A DNA stretch of 64,000 nt from positions 70,927,043-70,991,042 of the forward strand of contig OW799234.1 of assembly GCA_941918925.1 (NCBI GenBank). The letters run 5' to 3'. A program made the translations under genes and the position numbers. This DNA is from Phyto melanocephala. Its lineage: Eukaryota > Arthropoda > Insecta > Diptera > Rhinophoridae. Below, piece by piece: positions 46,986-58,062 of this stretch. Within the stretch, counting starts at the first letter, position 1. Every line of letters starts with the position of its first letter. Under the pieces are notes generated by a model that was not told where the DNA came from, ran no database searches, and saw only the letters and a program-made list of their open reading frames with translations.

Positions 46986-47922
46986 TAATGGGTGTCCCAA
47001 CTAGAACGCAATTTTTAAATTTGGCGCCATCCGAAGTGTCATTGTTTGACATTTGAAAAATTGTTATTGTTTGCTAGTAGAAGGTACGAGGTTAGTAAAA
47101 ATGGAGCGCTACACGAATGAACAACGCATTCTCATTGTGAAATTGTTTTACCAAAATGGTGAAAGTTTTGCGGCTACAGTTCGCAAATTGCGATCAATTT
47201 GGGGTCACAATAATGCTCCAAAAGAGTCAACTGTAAAGAGATTAATGGATAAATTTGCCGAAACTGGGTCTGTTAGTGATGTAAAGACAACAACGCGCCT
47301 TCGACCAGGTCGATCGACTGAAAATGTCTCAGCTGTACGTGATGATGTCGCTTAAACTCCATCCACCTCAATTCGACACCGAGCTCAGCAAATTGGTGTC
47401 TCCAAATCCACTATGCAGCGAATTTTAACGAAAGATTTGCATCTTCATGCATACAAACTTCAATTGACTCAGGAACTGAAGCCAGCATGTCATACAGCCA
47501 GAGAAACAATTCAATTGCTGTATCAGTCATTTCCCGGTCGTGTTATTTCGCGTTTTGGAGACCAGAATTGGCCGCCTAGATCGTGTGATTTAACACCTTT
47601 AGATTTTTTTCTTTGGGGTTTTTTTAAAGTCGATGGTTTACGCGAATAAGCCGACGACGACTCAAGCCTTAAAAGAGGAAATTGGACGCTGCATTAATGA
47701 AATACCGCAGCATTTATGCAAAAAGGACATTAGAAATTTCATTAAAAGATCGCGTGTGTGCCAGCAAAGCCGCGGCGGCCATCTACACGATATATTGTTC
47801 CATACATAACCTCATACTGTCTAATTTACGATATAATAAAGTTTCACGATTTATTTTTTAAATATCTGTGCTTTATTTAAAATTTAATAACAAAAATTGC
47901 GTTCTAGTTGGGACACCCGATA
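46986..47922 (+). mobile_element. Mariner-type element with perfect 27-bp TIRs and internally deleted transposase
   Basis: Perfect 27-bp terminal inverted repeats lie at 46990-47016 (GGGTGTCCCAACTAGAACGC...) and 47892-47918. TA dinucleotides two bases outside each (46986-46987, 47921-47922) fit a TA target. The frame starting ATG at 47101 reads MERYTNEQRILIVKLFYQNG, a helix-turn-helix, the STENVSAVRDDVA signature, a stop at 47353, then STMQRILTKDLHLHAYKLQ and LTQELKPA. There it joins directly to CHTARETIQLLYQSF, WPPRSCDLTPLDFFLWGFF. One frameshift later the C-terminus appears (SMVYANKPTTTQALKEEIGR, RGGHLHDILFHT). The first two catalytic Asp residues are deleted and only the third remains. Likely mobilised, if at all, in trans. 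Confidence 0.9.
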
Positions 47923-48119
47923 TAAGTTAGAAATGTATGAAAATAATGAAAAATTGCTTTATAAGAGGAAATTTATTAAAAGAAAATTTGAGAAGGTATT
48001 TTTAACTGTCAGAAAGAGATTCAATTAAAGAGAGAATTTATTTATTAATAAATATATATAAAAAAAGGTATCAAGATGTGTGTTATTTAGAGCATCACCG
48101 AAGCAAATGCTTGAAGCAT
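47923..48119. other. No gene seen
   Basis: Short AT-rich spacer. Confidence 0.4.
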
Positions 48120-49080
48120 AATAATGGGCGTGGCACTATCCGGACTACTGAATTATTTAAAGTATTCACAATTCGTGATGAGTCTTAAAACAAAAACGTA
48201 CATAGCTAATGGGCGTGGCAGTTTAAATATTAAAAAAAAACTAGCTTATGATGTATCCACATAAAGTGTACATCTATAATTCTAAAACTTTGTGTGCTAT
48301 AGCTCTATCTGTATATAGAAAAGAGTAACGTGACTGACTGACTGATTCATCATCGCACAGCCCAAACGCAAAGAGCTGGAGACATGAAATTTGGACAATC
48401 GGTTCCTCTTTCGATGTAAAGCTCCACTAGGAAATTCGTACTTTAAAGGGGGTAAAAAAAGGGTAAAAACGGGAAAAATCGGTAATCTTATATCTGCTAA
48501 ACTAAAAACGATACAAATTAAATTGAAAAAGTATTGTAATTTGCACAAAAAATAAGCTGACAGGTGTCTGGACTTTTTTTTTTAATTTTCAACCCCTAAG
48601 GGAAAAAAATGGGTAAAAACTATAATTTGGTACTTTTTTGGTATCCTAACATATAAATCTAGCAAACAGGTTTAAGCAGTATTAGTTAATCCGCGAAAAA
48701 ATATTAATAAGATTTTGGCACTTTTTTTAAATTCTCATGTATAAGGGGTAAAAATTGTCCCTATTTTTGGTACTTTTTTTAAAAGAAACTTTTCTAATAT
48801 TATTCAATGGGACAAAATTTGATAATTATTATTGTCTAATAGAAAATGGACAATTATTTGGGTGAAATTTTTGAAAACTCTTAGAGGGACAAAAAAGGTA
48901 CCAAAAAGGGGAAAATACCGCAAAATGTGTATAATTCCTAATTAGGGGGCCAATTTTTTATAAAATTTTTAATTGTGATTTCAGTAGACATAAAAACTTA
49001 TGTAATTTAGTAAAATTTTAAACACATTAATAACAGGGAGAGAGGGGAAAATTCGGGAAAACATTTTTGGTACTTTTTAG
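48120..49080. mobile_element. Second Helitron-like repeat (family 2), boundaries unclear
   Basis: It holds two ATGGGCGTGGCA units (48124, 48208) and then CTGTATATAGAAAAGAGTAA and CGTGACTGACTGACTGATTC with CATCATCGCACAGCCC. A leader of this kind (TATATA..AAAAG..., GACTGACTGACTGATTCAT, CGCACAGCCCAAA) recurs at Helitron-like 5' ends in arthropods, from memory. The interior has repeated blocks GGTAAAAA/GGTACTTTTT and no coding. An 83-residue minus-strand frame is incidental. No CTAG end was found. Confidence 0.45.
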
Positions 49081-49119
49081 AACATCATTACTTATATGCA
49101 AACTAGATTAAATTTACTC

Positions 49120-50095
49120 GCTTTAAATCATGCCTATGAAAATATTTTTTGTTGCAAAAATATTTAAACATTTTAAACTTGGAATTTGGAACTTGGACCA
49201 AAAATGTACTTCTTCGCATTTCTATGGCACTTTTATGTTTACGTTTACTAAGGTAGAATTGGAAAATAAAGGACTATTGATTCCAGGTAAGACTAAAACT
49301 GTTATGGGTGACCAAGAAGGTACTTTTTTGAATTTTTATGGTACTTTTTGTATTTTCAACGTTTATAAAGATAGAAAATTTACAATCAAGGACTATTGAT
49401 TCTAGGTGAGACAAAAACTGTTATGGGTGACGAAAAAGGTACTATTTTGAATTTTTATGGTACTTTTTGTATTTTCAACGTTTGCGAAGCTAGAATTTTA
49501 GAATTATTGGCTATTGATACAAGGTGAGACTTAAAATGTTATGGGCGACGAAAAAGGTACTTTTTTGAATTTTTATGGTACTTTTTGTATTTTCAACGTT
49601 TGAGAAGCTAGAATTTTAAAATTATTGGCTATTGATACAAGGTGAGACCAAAAATGTTATGGGCGACCAAAAAGGTACTTTTTTGAATTTTTATGGTACT
49701 TTTTATATATTCTACGTTTGCGAAGCTAGAATTTTAAAATTAGTGGCTATTGATACAAGGTGAGACCGAAAATGTTATGGTGAACCAAAAAGGTACTTTT
49801 TTGAATTTTTGTGGTACTTTTGGTATTTTCTACGTTTATGAAGGTAGGATTGTACAATCAACGACTATTGATTCCAGGTGAGGCTAAAAATGTTTTAGGT
49901 GACCAAAAAGGTAATTTTTTGAATTTTTATGGTACTTTTTGCATTTTTAACGGTTGCGAAGCTAGAATTTCGAAATTAGTGACTAATAATACAAGATGAG
50001 ATTGGCAATGTTATGGGCGGCCAAAAAGGTACTTTTTTAATTTTTTTAATGGGACTTTTTATATTTTCTACGTTTATAAAAGTAGAATTGTAAAA
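49120..50095. repeat. Tandem array of ~117-bp units (about 8)
   Basis: The motif TTTTTATGGTACTTTTTGTA (with variants) recurs at about 49221, 49335, 49452, 49570, 49688, 49805, 49922 and 50042. Each unit also has a GGCTATTGATACAAGGTGAG and a 'GTTATGGGTGACCAAAAAGG' segment. Two open frames of 89 and 62 residues arise because 117 is a multiple of three, so the unit stays open in one frame. I do not regard them as genes. Confidence 0.85.
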
Positions 50096-51171
50096 TAAAG
50101 GACCAATGTTTAAAAACTTTTATTCGGTAATCCGGATAATTTGATAATCTGAATTAAGGTCTGCTATCAATTATCCGAATTATTAAGTTTTTACTGCATT
50201 TTAAGAAATTTCCATCATAGAGCATTTACTATTATTGTTTCTTTAGTTAGAAATTAATCAAAAAGTATTTTAAAACGATATCAAAAATACTTTATATTAT
50301 TTGCACTGAAAATTGTTTGCTGGTCTTTTCCATTATAAAAAATGCATTGTACGTTGTATGTTGGAGTTATATGGTGTAACATGTTTTGTAGTAATAGCAA
50401 TCGCTATTTTTATTGTTATTGTCGTTGTTGTTGAATGTTATTTTGCTGTTATTGCTTCTGTATGTTGCATGTTGTTAGTACACTGACAAACAGCTATTAT
50501 ATTGTAGATGATGGTGTATACTTAAATGATGTTTGGTATTGTTTGTTGCTGTTTTTTTTTTTTTTTTTTCAAATCACAGTCCATCTCTCAAACTATGTAT
50601 ATACTACTAGTAGAATTAAATTTCTTTTTGGTCATGTTATACAAAACTTATTTTTGCACTACATTGCATTCAATTTAACTGAACTTTGGATAAGCTTTTT
50701 GCATTACAATAGTGTAATGGATACTACATAGATCTGTTGATCTATGTATGTATGATATGTTATAAATGAGTGTGTTATTTTTATATATAAAACATCTTAA
50801 AGGGAAGGAAAAAAAAATTGAAAATAATAAAAATAATAGGAATTACACAAGTAAATGCAAAAAAATGTAGAAAATTTTTAAATAAAAAAATAAAGAAAAC
50901 CTGATCGAATTGTATAATCTGGATATAAATGTTGATGAGTGTATTGCAATTGTAGTGGTGGATAAATTGTTTTTGAAATCGATTTTATTTTGAAATGGTA
51001 TTGTCTATTTCGTTTACTTTTTTCAAAATAATATAATTTAATTGTAATCACTCAATCAGAATTTAGATGGCCAGGAATAGTTTTTAACATTTTAATACTA
51101 TTTTTTTAATAAGTCATGGTAAACAAATTTGTATTACCGAAAAAGTTCAATTGATCACCTTTTTTAATTAT
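50096..51171. other. No gene seen
   Basis: ATTATCCGGA/TTATCCGAAT motifs at 50120-50185 hint at a decayed element end. A 98-residue plus-strand frame (50435-50731) is Phe/Tyr-rich and domain-free. Otherwise AT-rich. Confidence 0.4.
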
Positions 51172-51976
51172 AAACAAGTAAGAGTGCTATATTCGGCCAT
51201 GCCGAATCTTATATACCCTTCACAACGTGTAGTCATGCAATAACAGTTGCTTGTATCACCATTCATCCCATATGAAATACGTACACGTATGTATGTTAAA
51301 AAAACGAAAAAAAAAAAATTAAAAAAAAAATTAAAAAAAAAAAATTTTAAAATAAATTTAAAAAAAAAATTAAAAAAAAAAAATTATTATATATATAATA
51401 TACATATATAAAACAAACAAAAAAATAAAAAAAAATAAAAAAAAAATTTTAAAAAAATATAATAATAAAAATATAAATAATATATTAAATAAAAAATAAA
51501 AAAAAATAAAAAAAAAATTAAAAAAAAATTTTTAAAAAAATTAAAAAAAATTTTTTTTTTGGCTCAGTTGGGATTCGATGCCACGTTTTCTCTAACCAGT
51601 ATGCGCGTTTGTATGTATGTATGTTGTTGTTGTAATGTTGTTTTTGTAAAAAAAAAATCGAGGTGGTCGTGGGTTTTTGCTCATATCTCAGTTGTTTATG
51701 TACCGATGTTTCTGATTTTCAATAGCGATCTACTCCCGAATATTTCTGATATTCTAATACCTTACCCGGGTACAACCTATGTCGGGGGGCTTCAAAAAGT
51801 TGATTTCAACATACACACGGACAGACGGACAGACTGACAGGGCTTAATCGACTCCCCTATTCATAAGCTTTCGGAAAATATATACTTTATGGGGTCGGAA
51901 ATCAAAATTGTAGAAATTTCACACGGAATGACAAACCTATATATACCCTTTTTCACTGTGTGAAGGGTATAAAAAA
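51172..51976 (+). mobile_element. 'B' element, complete copy
   Basis: Start AAACAAGTAAGAGTGCTATA with TTCGGCCATGCCGAA; end CACTGTGTGAAGGGTATAAA. The internal order is the same as in the copy at 28902: TATACCCTTCACAACGTGTA, the A/T tract (51300-51560), TGTATGTATGTTGTTGTTG, TTGATTTCAACATACACACG, GACGGACAGAC repeats and TATACTTTATGGGGTCGGAA. A 92-residue open frame (51559-51837) closely resembles the first two-thirds of the frame in the other copy. Confidence 0.65.
51300..51560. repeat. A/T homopolymer tract inside B element
   Basis: About 260 bp of A runs with scattered T, at the same relative position as the tract at 29305-29560. Confidence 0.8.
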
Positions 51977-52296
51977 TAAATAAATCTTAAGTATCAACTT
52001 CTCATGATGTCATAATATTTAAAAATTCTAACAAGATCTGCAAAATTTACAATTAACAATGCAATACTTTTATAACATTTTAAAATTTTTGGGAAGCTTT
52101 GACTTTATGACAATACGAAACGTGTGAATTACCAAAATATTTCGGTATTTTTGTAAATTTTTTCGTGTTTTTTTTTTGTCGAATGTGTGAGAATGTAATA
52201 ATAAAATGTGCTTAAAAGGGCTCACATTTGTGAAGGTAACAGAGGCGGACATTTATCTGATATTGCATTCCATTCATAATTGCCGACATTAAATAT
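51977..52296. other. No gene seen
   Basis: AT-rich; a 60-residue minus-strand frame has no domain. Confidence 0.4.
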
Positions 52297-52992
52297 TGGG
52301 TCATTTTTTAAGAGCTATAGGAAAATTAAAAAAAAATAAATAAAATTCAGAAAAATGCATGAAATCTTTAGTTGAATCGATAGTACGGTCCATATAATTT
52401 AATGTTTGTTTAATGCAAATGTTGACCGTGACTGCGCCTCAAATGGTTTATCCGCTTAGTTCAATTTTGGCATACTCTTTCCAACATTTCGGCCGGTATC
52501 TCATAAATAAATGCTTCAATGTTGTCTTCCAATGCGTCAATTGAAGCGGGCATGTGTGTAGCGCTCACCTTTCACAGTTACGTTATGATTCGCATCATCT
52601 TTGAAGAAGTACGGTCCAATGATGCCACCAGCCCATAAACCGCACCAAAACTGTGACTTTTTCTGGATGCATTGGTAGCTCTTGCAATGGTTCTGGCTGA
52701 TCTTCACTCCAAAATCGACAATTCTGCTTATTAACGCAGCAATTGGGCCTCTGTTACTCAACAATGTAGAAAATTTTGCGGAAGGATTAAGGTGTGATGA
52801 ACCTTCTTAACAGAGTACGCATTTTGATAATAAAATTCAATAATTTGCTAGCGTTGTTCGTTTGTAAGACGATTCGTGGTTAAATTATAGACCAAACTGT
52901 AAATGTTTGACAGTGAAACAAAACACGAAACGTGCGTCAGCTGCTTAAACCAGTGTTGCCAAAAAGATAATAGCTAAAAAATTACCCTTTTT
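52297..52992 (-). mobile_element. Mariner-type element, internally deleted
   Basis: The ends GGGTCATTTTTTAAGAGCTA (left) and, opposite strand, GGGTAATTTTTTAGCTATTA (right) form an imperfect terminal inverted repeat. On the minus strand the N-terminus reads TNEQR.QIIEFYYQNAYSV. It jumps to the first catalytic region's tail (SRIVDFGVKISQ in one frame, NCRFWSEDQPEP in another), then WCGLWAGGIIGPYFFKDDA and VTVKGERYT. A second jump leads to PASIDALEDNIEAFIYEIPA and the C-terminal SHGQHL. The regions of all three catalytic Asp residues are lost or disrupted. Non-functional. Confidence 0.8.
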
Positions 52993-53036
52993 ATCAATAT
53001 AAGATCCATTTTTTTCATTTAATCAAAAATTATAAA

Positions 53037-53353
53037 CAACCAAAGTAGTATACCTTCCCGCCGGACGTCTCTGCCATCGAAATCATTCACTACACGATAA
53101 ATAAAGCGTCTTGTTGAAACGTTGTATCTCCCACAAATTTCACGTAACTTTCTCATCGTCACTGTAATCGATGATTGATTTTGATAAAATGTTTTAACGA
53201 CTAAAACACTTTGGTTTACCAAATATTTTTGCATAATAAATTTGCCACGTCTCTACTTTACGACTGCCAAATATGAACTGTCAAGACTAATGTTTACCAA
53301 AGTGGCAGCAAAACAAAGTTGTATACCTTCCCGGCGGACATCCTGTACCATCA
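53037..53353 (-). pseudogene. Mariner-type N-terminal fragment bracketed by direct repeats
   Basis: The minus-strand frame 53234-53019 reads VNQSVLVVKTFYQNQSSI, TVTMRKLREICGRYNVST and RRFIYRVVNDF, a mariner-type helix-turn-helix start, then runs into DGRDVRREG. The last part is encoded by a roughly 40-bp repeat (GTATACCTTCCCGCCGGACG on the plus strand, 53037-53080) that recurs in the same orientation at 53312-53353 (GTATACCTTCCCGGCGGACA). No catalytic part is present. Confidence 0.6.
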
Positions 53354-53592
53354 CCCTACTGCCTTAATAAAAGCAAAAAACTTTACTTGCCGCAAGAGTT
53401 TCGCAATATAACTACTCCATATGAATTTTCTAAAAACCACTAATAAGAAAACAGAGTTTGGAGCATTTAGAAAAGTTTTTAATTTTAACGATTTCCATTT
53501 AGAGTATTTTCTTATGATAAATGGACATGTTTAATAAAACAAAACCTTAATCAACAGAGTACGTATAGTTGTCTTTAAATTTAATTAATATA

Positions 53593-54050
53593 AAACAAGT
53601 AAGAGCGCTATATTCGGCCGTGCCGAATCTTATATACCCTTCACAACGTGTAGTCATGCAATAACAGTAGTTTGTATCACCATTCATCCCAAATAAAATA
53701 CGTACATACATATAAAAAACATACATATATAAAAACATCCCATTGTAAAATTATAAATTTACGTATTTATGTTAAAAAAATTTAAAAAAAAATTTAAAAA
53801 AAATTAAAAAAAAAAAATTAAAAAAAATTTTTTTTTAATTAATTAAAATATATATATATATGTCGGGGGGCTTCAAAAAGTTGATTTCAACATACACACG
53901 GACAGACTGACAGAGCTTAATCGACTCCTCTATTCATAGGCTTTCAGAAGATATATACTTTATGGGGTCGGAAATGAAAATTGTAGAAATTTCACACGGA
54001 ATGACAAACCTATATATACCCTTTTCATACCCTTCACACAGTGAAAAAGG
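53593..54050 (+). mobile_element. 'B' element with internal deletion
   Basis: It starts AACAAGTAAGAGCGCTATAT with a perfect TTCGGCCGTGCCGAA, keeps TATACCCTTCACAACGTG and a shortened A/T tract, then jumps to CTTCAAAAAGTTGATTTCAA and the 3' end (TACTTTATGGGGTCGGAAAT, CACACAGTGAAAAAGGG). The mariner fragment begins immediately after, at 54051. Confidence 0.7.
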
Positions 54051-54709
54051 GATGAAGCTCATTTTGATCTTGGCGGGAATGTAAACAAGCAAAATTATCG
54101 CATTTGGGGCACAGAAAACCCGCACGCATACATTGAAATGCCGATACATCCAAAACGAGTCACTGTTTGGTGCGGATTTTGGTGCAGAGTCATAATTGGG
54201 CCATTTTTCTTCGAAAATGAGCACGGAGTGGCCGTTACAGTCAATGGCGATCGTTATCGGGCCATGTTGAACGAATTTTCGTTCACAAAAATTGAAGAAG
54301 AGGATATTGGCAACATTTGGTTTCAACAGGACGGCGCTACGTTCCACACAGCCGAAGCTACACGTTTGGCCACTTCGGAGCTGCGATTTTACACCGTTGG
54401 ACTATTATTTGTGAGGTGCCGTCAAAGATAAGTTTTACGCCAACAACCCAAAGACACTTGACGCTTTAAAGCATAATATTCGTGAAGCCATTTGTGAAAT
54501 ACAGCTGCACACAATCGATAATGTGCCTAAAAATTGGACCGATCGTGTAGGCTACTGCATGGCCAGCCGAGGCAGCCATTGGAATGAAATCATTTTCCAT
54601 TATTAACCAAAAGGATTGTACTTTCAAATAAAAAAGAAATTTGAGAAAATATTCAGTAGTTTTTTTTATAGCATTTTCAAAAAAAAAGTTATTTGACGGA
54701 CCCTTTATA
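54051..54709 (+). pseudogene. Mariner-type transposase, 5'-truncated
   Basis: From the B-element junction the frame reads HFDLGGNVNKQNYRIWG, VTVWCGFWCRVIIGPFFFEN, VTVNGDRYRAMLNEFSFTKI, EEDIGNIWFQQDGATFHTAE. The last segment holds the second catalytic Asp. About 25 residues are then deleted and the frame shifts. CDFTPLDYYL (third Asp) and VKDKFYANNPKTLDALKHNI follow in the next frame, ending CMASRGSHWNEIIFHY with a stop near 54606. The right end of the element is probably ACGGACCCTTTAT near 54709. The N-terminal DNA-binding domain and the left end are absent. Confidence 0.8.
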
Positions 54710-54835
54710 AGCAATCGACTCTAATTATTATGGCATAAGTATCGTAAGCGACATTATATTTTTAACCATGCGTATATACAAAATATGAATAGTCTTATTA
54801 AAAACATATTGTCCTTTATAATATACTAGCCAATC
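54710..54835. other. Short spacer
   Basis: AT-rich sequence between a mariner remnant and a Helitron. Confidence 0.4.
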
Positions 54836-55615
54836 CCGGCGCGCGTTGCTACGCCCCTTCATGAATTTTAATCGCATTATAAATTTTAATCGAATATCAA
54901 GCGCAAGGCCCACTTTTCTAATTACGAAACTATATAGTCATAACAGCTCAATAAGTGTGCAAAGTTTCAGAAAAATCGGTCCAATGTAAGTACCTCAAAA
55001 TGATACCTTTTTTTATGGGCGTAGCACTGCCCACTTTTCTAAATACGAAACTGCATAGTCATGACAACTCAATATGTGTGCGAAGTTTCAGAAAAATCGG
55101 TCCAGTGCAAGTACCTCATAATGATACCTATTTTTTAATGGGCGTGGCACTGCCCACTTTTCTAAGGACGAAAGTGTAAAGTCATGATAGCTCAGTATGT
55201 TTGCAAAGTTTGAGAAAATTCGGTCCAGTGCAAGTAGCTAAAACTAATAACTAATTTTTTATGGGCGTGGACCCGCCCACTTTTTCAATCACGAAATTAT
55301 AAACCCATGACATTTCAATATGTGTGCAAAGTTTCAGATAAATCGGTCCAGTGCAAGTACCTCAAAATTAAAATTTTTTTAGGGGCGTGGCCCCGCCCAC
55401 TTTTCTTATCACGAAATTATTTAGTCATGACAGCTCGATATGCGTGCAAAGTTTCAGAAAAATCGGTCAAGTGCAAGTAGCTAAAACTGATATTTAATTT
55501 TTTATGGGCGTGGCTCCGCCCACTTTTTTTTACCCATAAACACTCCCTGGTATGTGTAAAACAACTTGCCAAAGTTTGAGTCTGATCGGTTTTACAGTTT
55601 CGGAGTCTATAGCTA

Positions 55616-55646
<31 letters not shown>

Positions 55647-55666
55647 TTCACTTTTATATATATAGA
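54836..55666 (-). mobile_element. Helitron family 1, copy 6 (complete, longest)
   Basis: The plus strand starts CTAGCCAATCCCGGCGCGCG (3' end, host A before it) and ends GAGTTTCACTTTTATATATATAGA split across the line end (5' end), followed by T. It has five to six units of about 120-130 bp with GGGCGTGGCCCCGCCCAC and TGCAAAGTTTCAGAAAAATC, and an expanded CA repeat of about 13 units at 55616-55641. The 74-residue frames on both strands are repeat artefacts. Confidence 0.85.
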
Positions 55667-57611
55667 TTTAAATATGTAAAAAATGCATATTGTCGCTAAC
55701 GATATAATTGAAAATATGACTAGATAATCAAACAATCCATAATAAATTTTCTAAAAATTCCATTTTTGTTCATTAAGTTAAAAGTTTATAATATTCAATG
55801 GAACGCTACTGTACCTACAAAATTTAAAACATTGAACTATAAATTGGGGTAATTTTATGACAGTAACTCGTTAAGTGTCGTTAAGACCTATCGTAAATTA
55901 TATTTAATCTAGCTGCTTAGATTAAATCTATTCTACAAAAAAAAAAAATCTCCAAAAAGTTAAATTTTTTCCACTAAAATTTAAGAGGTTTTCCGTATTT
56001 AAACTATAAATTTAAAATATATTTCTCAGCCGTTTTAATAAAATTTCAAACACATAATAAAATCGCTGTTTTCTTTTTCAGTTTGTTTTTTAATTCTGAA
56101 TTTTTATTTGAATATTTCTTGTGAAAATATTTTTGTTCATTTGTTTTTTTTTTATTATTTTTTTTTGGACATGGGACGTGATTTAATCTACTGTATATGT
56201 ATGAGTGTTGGTAATACAGTAAGTTTTCTGTTTTCGGTTGTGTTCACAAAAAAAAAATGAAAATGAAAAAAAATGAATAAAAATTAAATGACAGAATGTT
56301 GAGTGTAAGAGTGTGTACATTTGTTGACCTGTTAACCTCCTGCATACAGAGTTGGAAATGCTGTAAGTTTTCACTAAAAAAATATTTGGTTTATTTTTTA
56401 TCTTTTTAACTTTGTTATTTTGTTTTTTTATGTAGAAAATGGAAAATGAAACGGAAAAAGCATACAAACACCCGGACTACGTGCTATTGAATGTATGTGT
56501 ATTAAATATCTGCATTTTAATTCTCAAAGTGACAAAGTTTCATAATTTTTATGTTGTTGGTTGGAAGTGTTTTTCTCATAAAATTTTGTAAGAATTTTTA
56601 TTATGAAAATTCTATTTTATATCTTAATGAAAATTATATATATATTTTTGTTAGTTTAACCTAGTTTATTTGTGGAAAAGAAAATCCCTAAACAATTAAC
56701 TAGATTTATGTTGTAAAAAGAACTATTTTTGAAAATAATTACGTTTTAACAGAAAAGTTCCGATATTAGGAGAACAAATTTTATTGTAATTATTCTTATT
56801 AACACTTCATTAGAAAATTAAATTTATTGTCAAGATTAATATACAAAGTGCAATACATACCGGATTTTAGCAATACAGCAATTGCCTTAAGTACTATTGT
56901 TATTGTTTGGCATAACTAATAACATCAACATCGTTGTATTAACAGTTTTATATCAAAATGCCTTCAAATGAGATATAGCCATCAATTTATACCTTTGTAA
57001 TTTAACACATTCATGTGCAAACATCTAAGCAAGCATTTTAGCAACATGCTTATTTGAATTTAAACATGAATAAACAAAATAGGATTTGTTTAATAATAAT
57101 AACAATAATAATAAATATTGGAAAAATCCTTAAGTCATCAATTGCTCATTCGCCAGAAGAGTGTTGTAACACAATTAACCACTGTCTCAAGTAAAAAATT
57201 TAATTTCATTTTTTTTTCTTCAACAAAGTTTATCTAAATGTAATTGCATTTAGAGAAACAAAATATTTATTTAATTATTTTTTTTAATTGCAATAAAATA
57301 GGTTCTGTTTTCTTTTTTTATTTTGAACCTACATGATAAGAAGTTAGCATATTGATTTCACAATGGTGTGGGTTTTGAAGAGAAGATAACATTAGATTTT
57401 AGATTTAAACCAATCGACCTTTCAAGTGCTCGTTTTGCAAATGAACGATATGATAACACAAAAGTCCAAAAAAAGCAAAAGAAAAGGGAAATTTTCTTAT
57501 AAAAAAAATAAATAGTTTTAAATAAATCGATAATTGGTCTTAAGTGGCCCATTTTGTGGGTTCGAATTCATTTAAAGAGTCTGTTACATTACACCTCATT
57601 GTAAATTTGTA
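55667..57611. other. No gene seen
   Basis: Extremely AT-rich. Frames of 94 and 64 residues on the minus strand are low-complexity and domain-free. Confidence 0.5.
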
Positions 57612-58062
57612 ATACTACATAAACACCTGAGCGAAATCTAGTAGATTTGTTTTAAAATCTTTATTAAAATCTGTACTGTTTACACCACTGTTTTTTGACA
57701 TTTTGCAAGATTTTGTTTTCAAAACAGTATATTTATTTACAAGGTGGTCTGAGAGGCTCTCTATGCTCTACTTTTCCAAAACTCAAACTCCATATATAAA
57801 ACAATTTATACAATAAAGTACTGGTGCAATTGCAACCACCTTATATATTATGATTGAATTTTTCTTTATGCAGCGTAGTATTTTTTATTACATTGTAATA
57901 AAAACTACAGTTGCATCACGAAGTAATACTAGATTTTGAGTAGATTCTGCCAAAATCTAGTGGCGAAGTAGATTTCGTTTTGTATGGGAAATTTGGTAGA
58001 AATTAACTGGATTTCCTCAAAATTTGCTACTTACGAAATTTGGCTCAGATGTAAATGTAGTT
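57612..58062. repeat. MITE with ~45-bp imperfect terminal inverted repeats
   Basis: Left ACTACATAAACACCTGAGCG then AAATCTAGTAGATTTG. Right, on the opposite strand, ACTACATTTACATCTGAGCC then AAATTTCGTAAGTAGC. About 450 bp, non-coding. The repeated word AAATCTAGT recurs internally. Confidence 0.6.

Noticed and set aside
49130..49999. Open frames of 89 and 62 residues resembling a repeat protein
   Set aside because: Produced by the 117-bp tandem array, whose period is a multiple of three; no start-site conservation and many third-frame equivalents.
50120..50185. Inverted TTATCCGGATAA-like motifs suggesting another transposon end
   Set aside because: Only short motif similarity; no second end or target duplication could be located.
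54138..54431. 97-residue frame that could be called a gene by its good transposase match
   Set aside because: It is the surviving middle of a truncated mariner with a frameshift directly after it; annotated as pseudogene, not CDS.
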